64,000 bases of DNA from Sphingomonas ginkgonis (GCF_003970925.1 NZ_RWJF01000001.1:552501-616500); one strand, 5' to 3'; counted from the stretch's first letter, positions 43,589 through 54,483 are shown. A program made the numbers and translations. The notes: generated by a model from the sequence alone, not told the origin.

Positions 43589-44847
43589 GCCTCGGCCCTC
43601 GCCAGCTCGCGCCAGCCGATGTCGCGGCGGCAGAAGCCATCCGGAAAGTCGATCTGGTCGATCGCCCGATAGGCGCGGGCCTTGGCATTGGCGAGCGTGT
43701 CCGCGCGGGCGGTCACCGCCAGTACCCGGCCCCCGGCAGACAGCAGCGCGCCGGAGCCGTGGCGGGCGGTGCCGGCGTGGAACACCGTCACGCCGGGTAC
43801 CTGCTCGGCCGTGTCGATGCCGTCGATGGGACTGCCCCTGCGGGGCGTGCCGGGATAGCCGTCCGCCGCCATCACCACCGTCATCGTCACCTCGTCGCTC
43901 AGGGTGACCGGCTGCGCGTCCGCGAGACGTCCGGTCGCCACCGCGAGCAGCAGTTCGGCGACGTCGCCCTCCAGCCGCGGCATGATCGCCTCACATTCCG
44001 GATCGCCGAACCGGACGTTGTATTCGATCAGCTTGGGGCCGCCAGCGGTCAGCATCAGACCTGCGTAAAGCACGCCGCTGAACGGCGTTCCCGCGGCGGC
44101 CATGGCGCGTACGGTCGGTTCGACGATTTCCTGCATCGCGCGGACCTCCAGCTCGGGCGAGAGGACCGGCGCGGGGGAGTAGGCGCCCATGCCACCCGTG
44201 TTGGGCCCGGTGTCGCCCTCGCCGACCCGCTTGTGATCCTGCGCGCTGGCGAGCGCCACGACGGTTTCGCCGTCGCACAGCGCAAACAGGCTCGCCTCCT
44301 CGCCGTCGAGGAACTCCTCGATCACCAGAGGTCCGCCCTCGGCCTCGCGCACCGCCTGCTCGGCTTCGGCGCGGGTCGCGGCGACCGTGACACCCTTGCC
44401 CGCGGCGAGACCATCGGCCTTGATCACGACGGGGAGTGAGAAGCGGTGGAGCGCGTGGAGCGCTTCGTCCACTCCTTCGACGCGGACATAGTCGGCGGTC
44501 GGAATCGCCTCGCGCCGGCAGAGGTCCTTGGTGAAGCCCTTGCTGCCCTCGAGCGCGGCGGCCGCGGCTGACGGACCGAAGACCGGGATGCCGGCGGTGC
44601 GGCAGGCATCGGCCACCCCGGCCACCAGCGGCGCCTCGGGACCGACCACGACCAGGCCGATCTCGTGCGCCCTCGCCAGCGCCACGACGGCCTCGCGGTC
44701 GGTCGGATCGATGGCGACGCAATCGGCCCAGCGTGCTATGCCGGGATTGCCGGGCGCGGCGAGCAGCGTCTCGCAACTCGGCGATTGTCTCAGCCGCCAC
44801 GCCAGCGCATCCTCGCGCCCGCCCGACCCCAAGAGCAGGATATTCAT
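43585..44847 (-). CDS. purD: Phosphoribosylamine-glycine ligase
   Basis: A 420-residue ATP-grasp enzyme, the second step of purine synthesis (glycinamide ribonucleotide synthetase). It shows [58 protein letters not shown] and [25 protein letters not shown] precedes the ATG at 44847. The start codon overlaps the xseA start on the other strand by two bases (CATG), an uncommon arrangement. Confidence 0.97.
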   Translation of the reverse strand: MNILLLGSGGREDALAWRLRQSPSCETLLAAPGNPGIARWADCVAIDPTDREAVVALARAHEIGLVVVGPEAPLVAGVADACRTAGIPVFGPSAAAAALEGSKGFTKDLCRREAIPTADYVRVEGVDEALHALHRFSLPVVIKADGLAAGKGVTVAATRAEAEQAVREAEGGPLVIEEFLDGEEASLFALCDGETVVALASAQDHKRVGEGDTGPNTGGMGAYSPAPVLSPELEVRAMQEIVEPTVRAMAAAGTPFSGVLYAGLMLTAGGPKLIEYNVRFGDPECEAIMPRLEGDVAELLLAVATGRLADAQPVTLSDEVTMTVVMAADGYPGTPRRGSPIDGIDTAEQVPGVTVFHAGTARHGSGALLSAGGRVLAVTARADTLANAKARAYRAIDQIDFPDGFCRRDIGWRELARAEA

Positions 44848-46252
44848 GGCCTTCCCCGACAGTGACAGCGCCGGCCTGTTAGCCGAGGCGCGGCAGGGCG
44901 ACAACGCGCCCTCGCTCAGCGTCTCCGAGCTGGCTGGCGCGCTCAAGCGGTCGGTCGAGAGCGCGTTCAGCCATGTTCGGGTGCGTGGCGAGATCTCCGG
45001 CTTCAAGCGGCACAGCTCGGGCCACTGCTATTTCACGCTGAAGGACGACAATGCCTGTCTCGACGCGGTGATCTGGCGGTCGGGCGCGGGGGCGCTGGCG
45101 TTCCGCCCGGAAGACGGGGCGGAGGTGATCGCAACCGGCAAGCTCACCACCTATCCCGGCCGATCCAAGTACCAGATCGTCGTCGAGCGCATGGAGCTGG
45201 CCGGAGAGGGGGCGCTGATGGCGCTGCTCGAACGGCGGCGCAAGGCGCTGGCAGCGGAGGGGCTGTTCGACGCCGGACGCAAGCGCCCGCTGCCGTTCCT
45301 GCCGAAGGTAATCGGCGTGGTGACCAGCCCGACCGGCGCGGTCATCCGCGACATCCTGCACCGGCTGGCCGACCGCTGCCCGACGCGGGTGATCCTGTGG
45401 CCGGTGCCGGTGCAGGGGGAGGGATCGGCTGCGAAGGTAGCTGCCGCCATCCGCGGCTTCCCGGCGCTGGAGCCTCGTCCCGACCTGTTGATCGTCGCGC
45501 GCGGCGGCGGATCGATCGAAGATCTCTGGGCCTTCAACGAGGAGGAAGTGGTGCGCGCCGCGGCAGAGTGCCCAATCCCGCTGATCAGCGCGGTGGGACA
45601 CGAGACCGATACCACCCTGATCGACTTCGCCTCGGACCTGCGCGCGCCGACGCCGACAGCCGCCGCTGAGCACGCCGTTCCTGTCCGGGCCGACCTCCTT
45701 GCGCACCTCGACGAACTGGCCGCGCGCAAGAAGCGCTGTCTGACCCGCCGGTCGGAGCTGGCGCGCGAGCGGCTGGCGCTCACCGCCTGCCGCTTTCCCG
45801 AGCCTGCGGCCCTGCTGGCGTCCCCTCGCCAGCAGTTCGACGAGCTTGGCGACCGGCTGCCGCGGGCGCTTGGCGCACGCGCGGGGCATGCGCGGGCGGA
45901 CATGAACCTGGTCGCTGGCCGGCTTCGCCGCGAGCTGGTCGACAACAAGCTGGCGCGCCTGTCGGACCGCCTCGCCGCCACCTGGAAGATGGCGGGCCTG
46001 GTGCATCCCGAGCGGCCGCTGTCGCGCGGGTTCGTCCGCGTCACCGACCGCGACGGCCGGACCCTGACCCAGGCCGAAGACGCGCGGGCGGCCGGCGCGC
46101 TTGCGCTGCGGTTCGGCGACGGCTTGGTCGAGGCGACGGTCGACGGTTCGGCCGAAGCAGCCTCAGCGCCGCCGCCGCGACGGGTTGAGCGGAAGCGGGG
46201 CGCCACCTATGTCCAGCCCCAGCCCGGACTGTTCGACGGCGGAGACGAGTGA
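44846..46252 (+). CDS. xseA: Exodeoxyribonuclease VII large subunit
   Basis: A 468-residue subunit of exonuclease VII. The order is an N-terminal OB-fold ([14 protein letters not shown]...VRVRGEIS), the catalytic domain with [27 protein letters not shown] and [13 protein letters not shown], then a coiled-coil region and a C-terminal tail. The ATG at 44846 has AGGA at 44836-44839; the frame is open far upstream but antisense to purD. It is followed after four bases by the DUF2093 gene, a known alphaproteobacterial pairing. Confidence 0.96.
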   Translation: MAFPDSDSAGLLAEARQGDNAPSLSVSELAGALKRSVESAFSHVRVRGEISGFKRHSSGHCYFTLKDDNACLDAVIWRSGAGALAFRPEDGAEVIATGKLTTYPGRSKYQIVVERMELAGEGALMALLERRRKALAAEGLFDAGRKRPLPFLPKVIGVVTSPTGAVIRDILHRLADRCPTRVILWPVPVQGEGSAAKVAAAIRGFPALEPRPDLLIVARGGGSIEDLWAFNEEEVVRAAAECPIPLISAVGHETDTTLIDFASDLRAPTPTAAAEHAVPVRADLLAHLDELAARKKRCLTRRSELARERLALTACRFPEPAALLASPRQQFDELGDRLPRALGARAGHARADMNLVAGRLRRELVDNKLARLSDRLAATWKMAGLVHPERPLSRGFVRVTDRDGRTLTQAEDARAAGALALRFGDGLVEATVDGSAEAASAPPPRRVERKRGATYVQPQPGLFDGGDE

Positions 46253-46256
46253 GACG

Positions 46257-46457
46257 ATGTTGATGAGCGGGCGTGGCCGCGAGGCCAAGATCCACTATCT
46301 GCCGGGCACCTTCCGGCTGCTGTCCGACGGCGACCATGTGCGCTGCGCCATCACGGGCGCGGTCATCCCGCTGGAGCAGCTGCGCTACTGGAGTGTCGCC
46401 CGCCAGGAAGCATACGCCGACGCCGCCGCGAGCCAGGAAGCCGAACGGCGGGGCTGA
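46257..46457 (+). CDS. DUF2093 domain protein
   Basis: A 66-residue protein matching the DUF2093 family: REAKIHYLPGTFRLLSDGDHVRCAITG, given here in shortened form (KIHYLPGTFRLL), and IPLEQLRYWSVARQEAYA. The function is unknown. It regularly follows xseA in alphaproteobacteria. The ATG at 46257 lies four bases after the xseA stop, with GAGTGAGA upstream as ribosome site. Confidence 0.92.
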   Translation: MLMSGRGREAKIHYLPGTFRLLSDGDHVRCAITGAVIPLEQLRYWSVARQEAYADAAASQEAERRG

Positions 46458-46467
46458 TCGTCCACCA

Positions 46468-46989
46468 TCAGCGGGTACGGAGGAACTTCACTCCCGGCTG
46501 CCCGGCCACGCTGACGTAGTAGCTTCCGAGCGCCCCGCGCTTGATCACCACCTTGTCTCCCCGACGCGGGCTCATCACGATGCTGTTGTTGGCATCGTTC
46601 TGGCTCCAGGTGGCGCCGTCCTCCAGCAGCAGCACATAGCCGCCGTCGCGGTTGGACGAGACCGCCGCGACCTTGCCGTCGATCTGCTTGACGTCTTCCC
46701 CGCCGAAGAAGGGCAGGTTGAGCCCGGCGAAGCCGAACCCTTTCCGGTTGACCTCGCGGATGCCCTCGCGGTCGATCACCACGACGTCCTTCTTGGCTAC
46801 GGCCGCGGACATCGCCGAAGTTTCGGTGTCATAGCATGCGAGGCGAGCCGCCGTGTCGGTAACCGAGCGGCAGGCGAGCAGCCGGGCCAGCGCCGCGGGG
46901 GGACGATCCGGATCATTCCGCGATCGCGCCGTCGCCGAACCGGCGAGCAACAGGGTTCCCGCAACCGCAGCCAATATCCCGTTCCGCAT
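46468..46989 (-). CDS. Exported hypothetical protein
   Basis: A 173-residue protein with a signal peptide (ILAAVAGTLLLAGSATA). The mature part starts with a CRSVTDTAARLACYD motif, which puts two cysteines close together and is also seen in several periplasmic proteins of unknown function. It then has a beta-rich domain with VIKRGALGSYYVSVAG near the end. GGAGG lies upstream of the ATG at 46989. The gene is divergent from the second TonB receptor with 228 bases between them. No function is assigned. Confidence 0.8.
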   Translation of the reverse strand: MRNGILAAVAGTLLLAGSATARSRNDPDRPPAALARLLACRSVTDTAARLACYDTETSAMSAAVAKKDVVVIDREGIREVNRKGFGFAGLNLPFFGGEDVKQIDGKVAAVSSNRDGGYVLLLEDGATWSQNDANNSIVMSPRRGDKVVIKRGALGSYYVSVAGQPGVKFLRTR

Positions 46990-47217
46990 TCCCCGCCTCC
47001 AGCCTTCCCAGTCACCGCTTGATGGCGCTCCCCTTGATCGCGGGCAAGAAGATTGCTGTTGCAAATAGGTGACATCGCTGCAGCAAGATGGTGCGATCGG
47101 GGGGAGACGCGTTGCCAGCCGCTTCACCCTTCTTCTATTCAGCGCCCCTGTACAGCAAGTCCCATTGCTGCGCGACGGCTGGGCCACGCAGTCCGGTCAC
47201 TTAAGGGGAAGACATTT
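46990..47217. promoter_or_regulatory. Divergent promoter region before the second TonB receptor
   Basis: 228 bases between divergent starts, AT-richer around 47049-47080 (TTGCTGTTGCAAATAGGTGAC). It holds a likely receptor leader ending in AAGGGGA before the ATG. I do not see a clear Fur box or other named operator. Confidence 0.4.
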
Positions 47218-50200
47218 ATGAAGCCAAGTTTCCGCCAGTGGCTGCTCTCGACCACGCTGGTCGTTGGCACCAGCCTGACGGCGTCGGCTGCCTATGCGCA
47301 GACCGCGCCGACCACGCCGACCCAGAATCCGCCGGACAGCGCTGGCGTTCCCACCGCCCCCGAAACCACCGCGCCGCAGGAAGGTCAGACGACCGTCCCG
47401 TCGACCAATGCGCAGGGTCGCCCGGTCGCTGAGAACCAGGACATCGTCGTCACCGGCTCGCGCATTCCGCAGCCGAACCTGACGTCGGCCAGCCCGGTCA
47501 CCGTGGTCACCGCGCAGGAAGTCAAGCTCCAGGGCACGACCCGCGTCGAGGATCTCGTCAACTCGCTGCCGCAGTCGTTCGCGGCGCAGGGTTCGAACGT
47601 CTCGAACGGCTCGACCGGTACGGCGACCGTCAACCTCCGTGGTCTCGGCTCGAGCCGCACGCTGGTGCTGGTCAACGGCCGTCGCCTGATGCCGGGTGAT
47701 CCGCGTTCGCCGGTCGCCGACATCAACTTCATCCCGTCGGCGCTGATCAAGCGCGTCGACGTCCTCACCGGCGGTGCCTCGTCGGTCTATGGTGCGGACG
47801 CCGTCGCCGGCGTCGTCAACTTCATCATGGACACGACCTTCACCGGCATCCGCGTCGAGGGCCAGGTCAGCACGTTCAACCACGACAACCGTGCCGGCAA
47901 CAACATCATCGGCGCCCTGACCGCCCGCAACTTCGCTTATCCGAAGGGCATGACGACCGATGGCCTCGCGCAGGACATCTCGGTCGCCATGGGTGCGTCG
48001 TTCGACGACAACCGCGGCCATGTCACCGGCTACTTCACCTATCGCAAGCAGGACGCCATCCTGCAGGCGGACCGCGACTACTCGGCGTGCGGCCTTTCGG
48101 CCAACACCGATGCGCAGGTGACCTCGCTGGGCCGCCTCTACAGCTGCGGTGGTTCCGGCACCTCGGCGAACGGCACCTTCCAGCTGTTCAGCCCGACCTT
48201 CGCCTCGCGCGGCGTGTTCCAGGTCGGCCCGAACCGGACCTTCATCGCGGGCTCGACCCCGTTCAACTTCGCGCCGTACAACTACTACCAGCGGCCGGAC
48301 GAGCGGTACACGGCTGGCGTGTTCGCTGATTACGAGATCAGCCCCGCCTTCAAGCCGTACATGGAAGCCATGTTCATGGACGACCAGTCCATCGCCCAGA
48401 TCGCCCCGTCGGGTGACTTCGGCAACACCAGCTTCCTGAACTGCGACAACCCGCTCCTGTCGGCACAGCAGCGCTCCGTCGTCTGCGCCCCGGGCCTGAC
48501 CTACACCAACGCCAACGGCGTCGTGGGTTCGAACGTCGTCATCCTTCGCCGTAACGTCGAGGGCGGCGGCCGTCAGGACGACCTGGAGCATACGGACTAC
48601 CGGATCGTCGGCGGCATGCGCGGCGACATCACCCGCGGCCTGTCGTACGACGCGTCCTACCAGTTCGGTAAGACGATCCTGGCCGAGACCTACCTCAACG
48701 ACTTCTCGATCACGCGCCTCGGCCGTGCTCTCGACGTGGTCGCCAACCCGGCCGGCGGCGCTCCCGTCTGTCGCTCGGTCCTGAACGGTCTCGACCCGAA
48801 TTGCGTCCCCTACGACATCTTCGGCACCGGAAGCGTTACGCCGGCGGCGCTGAACTATCTCCAGACCCCGGGCTTCCAGCGTGGCAACACGCAGGAGCAG
48901 GTTGCCAACATCAACTTCACCGGCGAGCTCGGTGAGTATGGCATCAAGAGCCCCTGGTCGGAGCGTGGCCTCGGCCTCAACGTCGGTGCCGAGTACCGCA
49001 AGGAGAAGCTGGTCCTGAACACGGACCAGGCGTTCACCACCGGCGACCTTGCCGGTCAGGGTGGCGCGACCATCGGCGTCAGCGGCCAGTTCCACGTCCG
49101 CGACCTCTTCGCCGAGGTCCAGGTTCCGATCGTCAGCAACTCGTTCTTCTACGACCTGAACGTGAGCGGCGGTTACCGGAACTCGAAGTACTATGTCGCC
49201 GGGAATTCCTTTTCGACCGACACCTACAAGCTCGCGGCCGAGTTCGCTCCGGTCCGTGATGTCCGGTTCCGCGGCAGCTACAACCGTGCGGTCCGCGCAC
49301 CGAACATCGTCGAGCTCTTCTCGGCTCAGTCCGTCGGCCTCGCCGGCGTGACCGATCCGTGCGCGGGTGCGGCAGTCGGCGGCCTGGTCAACGGCTTCAC
49401 CGCTGCGCAGTGCGCCCTTACCGGCGTGACGGCGGCCCAGTTCGGCAACGTCCCGGAGAACCCGGCGTCGCAGTACAACGGCTTCACCGGCGGTAACCCG
49501 AACGTCTCGCCGGAGAAGGCGGATTCCTACACGCTCGGCGTGATCCTCCAGCCGCGGTTCATCCCCGGCCTGGCGGTCACCGTTGATGGGTTCGACATTC
49601 GCGTGAAGAACCTGATCGGCACCATCGGTGTCGACACGATCCTCTCGCAGTGCCTGACCACCGCGGATCCGTTCTTCTGCAGCCGCATCCACCGCGACCA
49701 GTTCGGCTCGCTGTACCTGACGCCGAACGGCTACACGGTCGACACCAACACCAACGTTGGTGGCCTCAAGACCCGCGGCATCGACGTCAACGGCAGCTAT
49801 GCGCGTCGAATCGGCGGCCTCGGCAACCTCAACCTGAGCTTCGTCGGGACCTACCTCGACAAGCTCGAGGTGAACCCGCTGGCGGACATCCGCTACGACT
49901 GCGCCGGCTTCTTCGGCGTCCAGTGCGGCACGCCGAATCCGAAGTGGCGGCACAAGTTCCGGGTCGGCTTCACCCTGCCGAGCGGCATCGGTCTGTCGGG
50001 TCAGTGGCGCTACTTCAGCCGCGTTCGCAATGACGCGCTCAGCAGCGACACGGATCTGGCCGGCAGCAGCCGTCAGGGCAACAACAAGCTGAAGGCCCAG
50101 AGCTACTTCGACCTGGCGCTCCAGGCGAAGATCCAGGATCACTTCAACTTCCGCATCGGCGCGAACAACATCCTCGATAAGGCCCCGCCGGTTGCGGGCA

Positions 50201-50301
50201 GCCAGATCGTCGGTGCGCCGTTCGGTAACGGCAACACCTACCCGCAGGTGTACGACTCGCTGGGTCGCTACCTGTTCGCCGGTGTCACCGTCGAATTCTA
50301 A
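47218..50301 (+). CDS. TonB-dependent receptor 2
   Basis: A 1027-residue outer-membrane receptor. It has a signal peptide ending in SAAYAQ, a Pro/Thr/Gln-rich linker, a TonB-box-like DIVVTGSRI, a plug with NLRGLGSSRTLVLVNGRR and DVLTGGASSVYGADAVAGVVNF, and a long barrel ending in VTVEF. Several Cys pairs in the loops suggest disulphides. The ATG at 47218 follows AAGGGGA. It resembles the large sphingomonad receptors with Asn/Gly-rich loops rather than siderophore receptors. The substrate is unknown. It is followed by a strong terminator and a TPR/hydroxylase gene. Confidence 0.94.
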   Translation: MKPSFRQWLLSTTLVVGTSLTASAAYAQTAPTTPTQNPPDSAGVPTAPETTAPQEGQTTVPSTNAQGRPVAENQDIVVTGSRIPQPNLTSASPVTVVTAQEVKLQGTTRVEDLVNSLPQSFAAQGSNVSNGSTGTATVNLRGLGSSRTLVLVNGRRLMPGDPRSPVADINFIPSALIKRVDVLTGGASSVYGADAVAGVVNFIMDTTFTGIRVEGQVSTFNHDNRAGNNIIGALTARNFAYPKGMTTDGLAQDISVAMGASFDDNRGHVTGYFTYRKQDAILQADRDYSACGLSANTDAQVTSLGRLYSCGGSGTSANGTFQLFSPTFASRGVFQVGPNRTFIAGSTPFNFAPYNYYQRPDERYTAGVFADYEISPAFKPYMEAMFMDDQSIAQIAPSGDFGNTSFLNCDNPLLSAQQRSVVCAPGLTYTNANGVVGSNVVILRRNVEGGGRQDDLEHTDYRIVGGMRGDITRGLSYDASYQFGKTILAETYLNDFSITRLGRALDVVANPAGGAPVCRSVLNGLDPNCVPYDIFGTGSVTPAALNYLQTPGFQRGNTQEQVANINFTGELGEYGIKSPWSERGLGLNVGAEYRKEKLVLNTDQAFTTGDLAGQGGATIGVSGQFHVRDLFAEVQVPIVSNSFFYDLNVSGGYRNSKYYVAGNSFSTDTYKLAAEFAPVRDVRFRGSYNRAVRAPNIVELFSAQSVGLAGVTDPCAGAAVGGLVNGFTAAQCALTGVTAAQFGNVPENPASQYNGFTGGNPNVSPEKADSYTLGVILQPRFIPGLAVTVDGFDIRVKNLIGTIGVDTILSQCLTTADPFFCSRIHRDQFGSLYLTPNGYTVDTNTNVGGLKTRGIDVNGSYARRIGGLGNLNLSFVGTYLDKLEVNPLADIRYDCAGFFGVQCGTPNPKWRHKFRVGFTLPSGIGLSGQWRYFSRVRNDALSSDTDLAGSSRQGNNKLKAQSYFDLALQAKIQDHFNFRIGANNILDKAPPVAGSQIVGAPFGNGNTYPQVYDSLGRYLFAGVTVEF

Positions 50302-50324
50302 GCTAAGACTCTACGACAAGAAGG

Positions 50325-50361
50325 CGGCGGATCTCCCTCGGGAGGTCCGCCGTTTTCTTTT
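50325..50361 (+). terminator. Strong intrinsic terminator after TonB receptor 2
   Basis: A 12-base-pair stem (50325-50336 with 50341-50352, one G-T wobble) with a CTCG loop is followed by TTTTCTTTT at 50353-50361. It lies 23 bases after the receptor stop and just before the hydroxylase gene. Confidence 0.92.
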
Positions 50362-50387
50362 GTGGTCGGCTTGTGCATTCTGCGCGG

Positions 50388-51539
50388 ATGCAGGCATCCG
50401 AATCGGTGGAAGTGCTGGCCGATCGCGCGGCCGCGGAAGGGCGGTTTCCGGAGGCAGTCGCGCAATTGGAACGGCTGTCGGCAGAGCGGCCGGACGATCA
50501 GGGCGTTTGGCTGAAACTGTCGGCCATGCTCCGTGCGACCGGGCAGCTCGAGGCAGCGTTGTCCGCGATCGACCGGTCGCTGGCCTTGTCGCCGCTCGAC
50601 TTCTCGGCGCTGCTCGCTCGTGCCTTCCTGCTCGAGAAAATGGGGCAAGTCGGGGCGGATCAGGCGTTTACCTTCGCGATCGCGCAGGCGCCGGACGAGG
50701 AACAGCTGTCGCCAGCCATCCGCAAGGCGCTAGCGCACGCCAGGAGCCGGGCGTCGACCTACTGGCTGGAAATGCAGCAGAAGTTATGTCGGCTGCTTCC
50801 CCCCGACCTCGACGGGGCCGGGGCACGCCGCGCAGAGCGGCTCATCGGCAATGTTACCCGCCAGACCAAGCCGTTCGTCCAGCAGCCTACCCACTTCAGT
50901 TATCCCGAGCTCCCGACGATCGAAGTGCACGATCGGGAGCGCTTCCATGGACTGGAGGCGATCGAGGCAGCGACCGCCGACATTCAGCGCGAATTCGATG
51001 CGCTGGTCGCAAGCCGCGGCGCTGAGCTCGTCCCTTACATCCAGTACCCTGACCAGGTGCCGCTCCGGCAGTGGGAGGCGCTCAACCGCAATAAGGCGTG
51101 GTCGGCGCTTCACCTGCTGAAGAATGGTGAGCGGGTCGGAGCCAACGCGGACCTCTGCCCGCGGACCATGGAGCTGCTCGCCTCGCTGGACCAGCCCGAC
51201 GTTCCGGGCGCCTCCCCCAACGCTCTCTTCTCGCTGCTGGCGCCACGGACGCGCATTCCGCCACATACCGGCGTGGCGAACACGCGGCTCGTGTGTCATC
51301 TGCCGCTGATCGTTCCGCCGCGCTGCGGGTTTCGGGTGGGAGCGACCGAGCTCGAGTGGGAAGTCGGGCGGTGTTTCGTCTTCGACGACACGATCGAGCA
51401 TGAAGCCTGGAACGACAGCGACGCACTTCGGGTCGTGCTCATCTTCGATCTCTGGGTCCCGGACCTGACGAGTGCCGATCGCGCCGTCGCGCGGGCGGTG
51501 ATTGTCGGATCGGGGGGCATGGGAACCGAGGCGCTGTGA
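50388..51539 (+). CDS. TPR plus aspartyl/asparaginyl beta-hydroxylase protein
   Basis: A 383-residue protein. Residues about 1-120 are TPR-like helices. The C-terminal half matches aspartyl/asparaginyl beta-hydroxylase (PF05118), an Fe(II)/2-oxoglutarate oxygenase: His293 in PPHTGVANTRL and His338 in FDDTIEHEAW, 45 residues apart, mirror the His679/His725 pair of human AspH, and the Arg in LRVVLIFDLW should bind 2-oxoglutarate. As in AspH, a Gly replaces the usual iron-binding Asp. It lies just past the receptor terminator, so it probably has its own start or depends on read-through. Confidence 0.88.
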   Translation: MQASESVEVLADRAAAEGRFPEAVAQLERLSAERPDDQGVWLKLSAMLRATGQLEAALSAIDRSLALSPLDFSALLARAFLLEKMGQVGADQAFTFAIAQAPDEEQLSPAIRKALAHARSRASTYWLEMQQKLCRLLPPDLDGAGARRAERLIGNVTRQTKPFVQQPTHFSYPELPTIEVHDRERFHGLEAIEAATADIQREFDALVASRGAELVPYIQYPDQVPLRQWEALNRNKAWSALHLLKNGERVGANADLCPRTMELLASLDQPDVPGASPNALFSLLAPRTRIPPHTGVANTRLVCHLPLIVPPRCGFRVGATELEWEVGRCFVFDDTIEHEAWNDSDALRVVLIFDLWVPDLTSADRAVARAVIVGSGGMGTEAL

Positions 51540-51597
51540 TCCGGCCTGTCGGGCCGGTCCACCTTGGCTTAAGTCGCGTTGGTAAGGGAGAACGACG

Positions 51598-51864
51598 ATG
51601 AAGCTTGTTCAGTTGGTCACTGCGCTGGCAGTTGCGGCAGCCGTGCCGTCGGGCGCCCAGACGGTCGATGCTCCCAAGCCCAAGCCGCAGCGAGACCCCA
51701 ATCGCATGATCTGCGAGCGGATCGAGGAGCTGGGTTCGCGACTGGCGGCGCGGAAGGTCTGCATGACCGCTGCGCAATGGGCCGAACAGCGCCGCCAGGA
51801 TCGCGATGTCGTCGACCGACTTCAGCAGTCGCACTGCTCGGGGACGGGCGGCGAGGTCTGCTAA
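51598..51864 (+). CDS. Small exported Cys-containing protein
   Basis: An 88-residue protein with a signal peptide (VTALAVAAAVPSGAQ) and a mature part of about 67 residues with four Cys (in MICERIEEL, KVCMTA, SHCSG and the last residue). It likely forms disulphides in the periplasm. AGGGAGAA precedes the ATG. Similar small proteins are common in sphingomonads, function unknown. It ends 12 bases from clpB, convergent. Confidence 0.75.
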   Translation: MKLVQLVTALAVAAAVPSGAQTVDAPKPKPQRDPNRMICERIEELGSRLAARKVCMTAAQWAEQRRQDRDVVDRLQQSHCSGTGGEVC

Positions 51865-51876
51865 GCCAGGGGCGGC

Positions 51877-54483
51877 TCAGGCTGCTTGGGCCTGGGCCGC
51901 CGTCGACGCCGGTTCGATCCGAAGTCGTCCATCGCCTTCGTCGACATGGACGACGTCGCCATCCCGCACCTTGCCCGCAAGGATGGCGTCGGCGAGCGGG
52001 TCCTGCAGATATTTCTGCACCGCGCGCTTGAGGGGGCGGGCGCCGTAGACGGGATCATAGCCGACTCGACCCAGCCACGCCCGCGCCGCGGCGCTGAGAT
52101 CGAGGCGGATTTTGCGGTCCTCGAGCAGGCGTCCAAGCCGCGCGACCTGAATCTCGACGATCGGCCCCATGTGTCCGGCCGACAGGCGGTGGAAGAGGAT
52201 GATCTCGTCCAACCGGTTGAGGAACTCGGGCCGGAAGTGGGCGCGGACCACCTCCATCACCTGCGGCTCGGCCTTGTCGACCGGCTCGTCCTCGCCGAGG
52301 CTCGCCAGATACTGGCTGCCGAGGTTCGAGGTCAGGATGATGATGGTGTTGGTGAAGTCGACGGTGCGGCCCTGGCCGTCGGTCAGCCGGCCGTCGTCGA
52401 GCACCTGGAGGAGGACGTTGAACACGTCACCGTGCGCCTTCTCGACCTCGTCGAACAGCACGACCTGGTAGGGCCGGCGGCGGACCGCCTCGGTCAGCAC
52501 CCCGCCTTCCTCGTAGCCGACATAGCCCGGCGGCGCGCCGATCAGCCGCGACACCGCGTGCTTTTCCATGAACTCGCTCATGTCGATGCGGACCATCGCG
52601 GTCGGGTCGTCGAACAGGAATTCGGCGAGCGCCTTGGTCAGTTCGGTCTTGCCGACGCCGGTCGGCCCGAGGAAGAGGAAGGAGCCGAGCGGGCGGTTGG
52701 GGTCTTGGAGCCCGGCGCGGGCGCGGCGGACCGCGGCGGAGACGGCCTTCACCGCATCCTCCTGGCCGATCACTTTGGCGCCGATCGCGCTTTCCATGGC
52801 GAGCAGCTTCTCGCGCTCACCCTCCATCATCCGCTCGACCGGGACGCCGGTCCAGCGACTGACGACCGCAGCGATGTCCTGGTCGGTGACCTCCTCGCGG
52901 AGCATCGCACCCTGGCTGGCGGCCTGCGCCTCGGAGAGCTGCTTCTCGAGCCCCGGAATGCGCCCGTAGGCGAGCTCCCCCGCCTTGGCGAGGTCGCCCG
53001 AGCGCTGCGCCTGCTCGAGCTCGATCCGCGCGGTATCGAGCTGTTCCTTGATCCTGGCCTCGCCGGCGATCTTGTCCTTCTCCGCCTGCCAGCGGGCGGT
53101 CAGCTCGGCCGACTGCTGCTCGAGGTTGGCGAGGTCGCCTTCAAGGCGCGACAGCCGGTCCCTTGACGCGGCGTCCTGCTCCTTCTTGAGCGCCTCGCGC
53201 TCGATCTTGAGCTGGATGATCCGCCGGTCGAGATTTTCAATCTCCTCGGGCTTGGACTCGACCTCCATCCGCAGCCGCGAGGCGGCCTCGTCCATCAGGT
53301 CGATCGCCTTGTCCGGAAGGAAGCGATCGGAAATGTAGCGATTCGACAGCGTCGCCGCCGCGACCAGCGCCGCGTCGGTGATCCGCACGCCGTGATGGAG
53401 CTCGTACTTCTCCTTGAGCCCCCGCAGGATCGAGATGGTGTCGGGGACGGTCGGCTCGCCGACGAACACCGGCTGGAAGCGACGTTCCAGCGCGGCATCC
53501 TTCTCGACATGCTTGCGATATTCGTCGAGCGTCGTCGCGCCGATGCAATGGAGCTCGCCGCGCGCCAGAGCCGGCTTCAGCAGGTTGGACGCGTCCATCG
53601 CGCCCTCGCCCTTGCCGGCGCCGACCAGCGTGTGCATCTCGTCGATGAAGAGGATGATGTCGCCAGCGGCGCCCTTCACCTCGTCGAGCACGCCCTTGAG
53701 CCGCTCCTCGAACTCGCCGCGATATTTCGCCCCGGCGATCAGCGCGCCCATGTCGAGCGACATCAGCGTCTTGTCCTTGAGGCCGTCCGGAACGTCGCCG
53801 TTGGCGATGCGCAGCGCCAGCCCTTCGGCGATCGCGGTCTTGCCGACGCCGGGCTCGCCGATCAGCACCGGATTGTTCTTGGTCCGGCGCGCGAGCACCT
53901 GGATGGTGCGGCGGATCTCCTCGTCGCGGCCGATGACCGGGTCGAGCTTGCCGTCGTGGGCGGCCCGGGTGAGGTCGCGGGCGAAGCGCTTCAGCGCGTC
54001 ATAGCGGTCCTCGGCGCTCTGCGTATCGGCGGTGCGACCGCCGCGCAGCTTGTCGATCGCGGCATTCAGATTCTGCGGGGTCACACCCGCGCGCTGAAGC
54101 GCGTTGCCGACGTCGCTGCCCTTGGCGAGCGTCATGGCGAGCAGGATGCGCTCGACCGTGACGAATGCGTCGCCGCTCTTCTTGGCGACTTCCTGCGCCT
54201 GGTCGAGGATCCGAATGGTGTCGCCGTCGAGCGCCGGCGCGCTGCTCGCGCCCGAGCCGGTGACGGCGGGGATCCTGGCCGTCAGCGCATCGACCTCGCG
54301 CCGCGCTGCCTGGGCGTCGCCGCCAGCCGCGTTGATCAGCCCGGCCGCCATGCCCTGCTCGTCGTCAAGCAGCGCCTTCAGCAGATGCGCCGGGGCGATC
54401 CGCTGGTGATGCTCGCGCACCGCAATGGTCTGGGCCGCCTGAAGAAATCCGCGGGCGCGTTCGGTAAGCTTGTCGAAGTCCAT
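51877..54483 (-). CDS. clpB: ATP-dependent disaggregase ClpB
   Basis: An 868-residue Hsp100. It has the N-terminal repeat domain ([16 protein letters not shown]), NBD1 with Walker A GEPGVGKT and the pore loop [11 protein letters not shown], the long coiled-coil middle domain (about 410-530), and NBD2 with Walker A GPTGVGKT and VGYEEGG. It works with DnaK/DnaJ to rescue aggregated proteins. The ATG at 54483 follows GAGGGG. A candidate sigma-32 promoter lies just upstream. Confidence 0.97.
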   Translation of the reverse strand: MDFDKLTERARGFLQAAQTIAVREHHQRIAPAHLLKALLDDEQGMAAGLINAAGGDAQAARREVDALTARIPAVTGSGASSAPALDGDTIRILDQAQEVAKKSGDAFVTVERILLAMTLAKGSDVGNALQRAGVTPQNLNAAIDKLRGGRTADTQSAEDRYDALKRFARDLTRAAHDGKLDPVIGRDEEIRRTIQVLARRTKNNPVLIGEPGVGKTAIAEGLALRIANGDVPDGLKDKTLMSLDMGALIAGAKYRGEFEERLKGVLDEVKGAAGDIILFIDEMHTLVGAGKGEGAMDASNLLKPALARGELHCIGATTLDEYRKHVEKDAALERRFQPVFVGEPTVPDTISILRGLKEKYELHHGVRITDAALVAAATLSNRYISDRFLPDKAIDLMDEAASRLRMEVESKPEEIENLDRRIIQLKIEREALKKEQDAASRDRLSRLEGDLANLEQQSAELTARWQAEKDKIAGEARIKEQLDTARIELEQAQRSGDLAKAGELAYGRIPGLEKQLSEAQAASQGAMLREEVTDQDIAAVVSRWTGVPVERMMEGEREKLLAMESAIGAKVIGQEDAVKAVSAAVRRARAGLQDPNRPLGSFLFLGPTGVGKTELTKALAEFLFDDPTAMVRIDMSEFMEKHAVSRLIGAPPGYVGYEEGGVLTEAVRRRPYQVVLFDEVEKAHGDVFNVLLQVLDDGRLTDGQGRTVDFTNTIIILTSNLGSQYLASLGEDEPVDKAEPQVMEVVRAHFRPEFLNRLDEIILFHRLSAGHMGPIVEIQVARLGRLLEDRKIRLDLSAAARAWLGRVGYDPVYGARPLKRAVQKYLQDPLADAILAGKVRDGDVVHVDEGDGRLRIEPASTAAQAQAA

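Noticed and set aside
47197-50142. Minus-strand frame of about 980 codons opposite TonB receptor 2
   Set aside because: Shadow of the receptor; no domain and biased Val/Arg/Glu composition.
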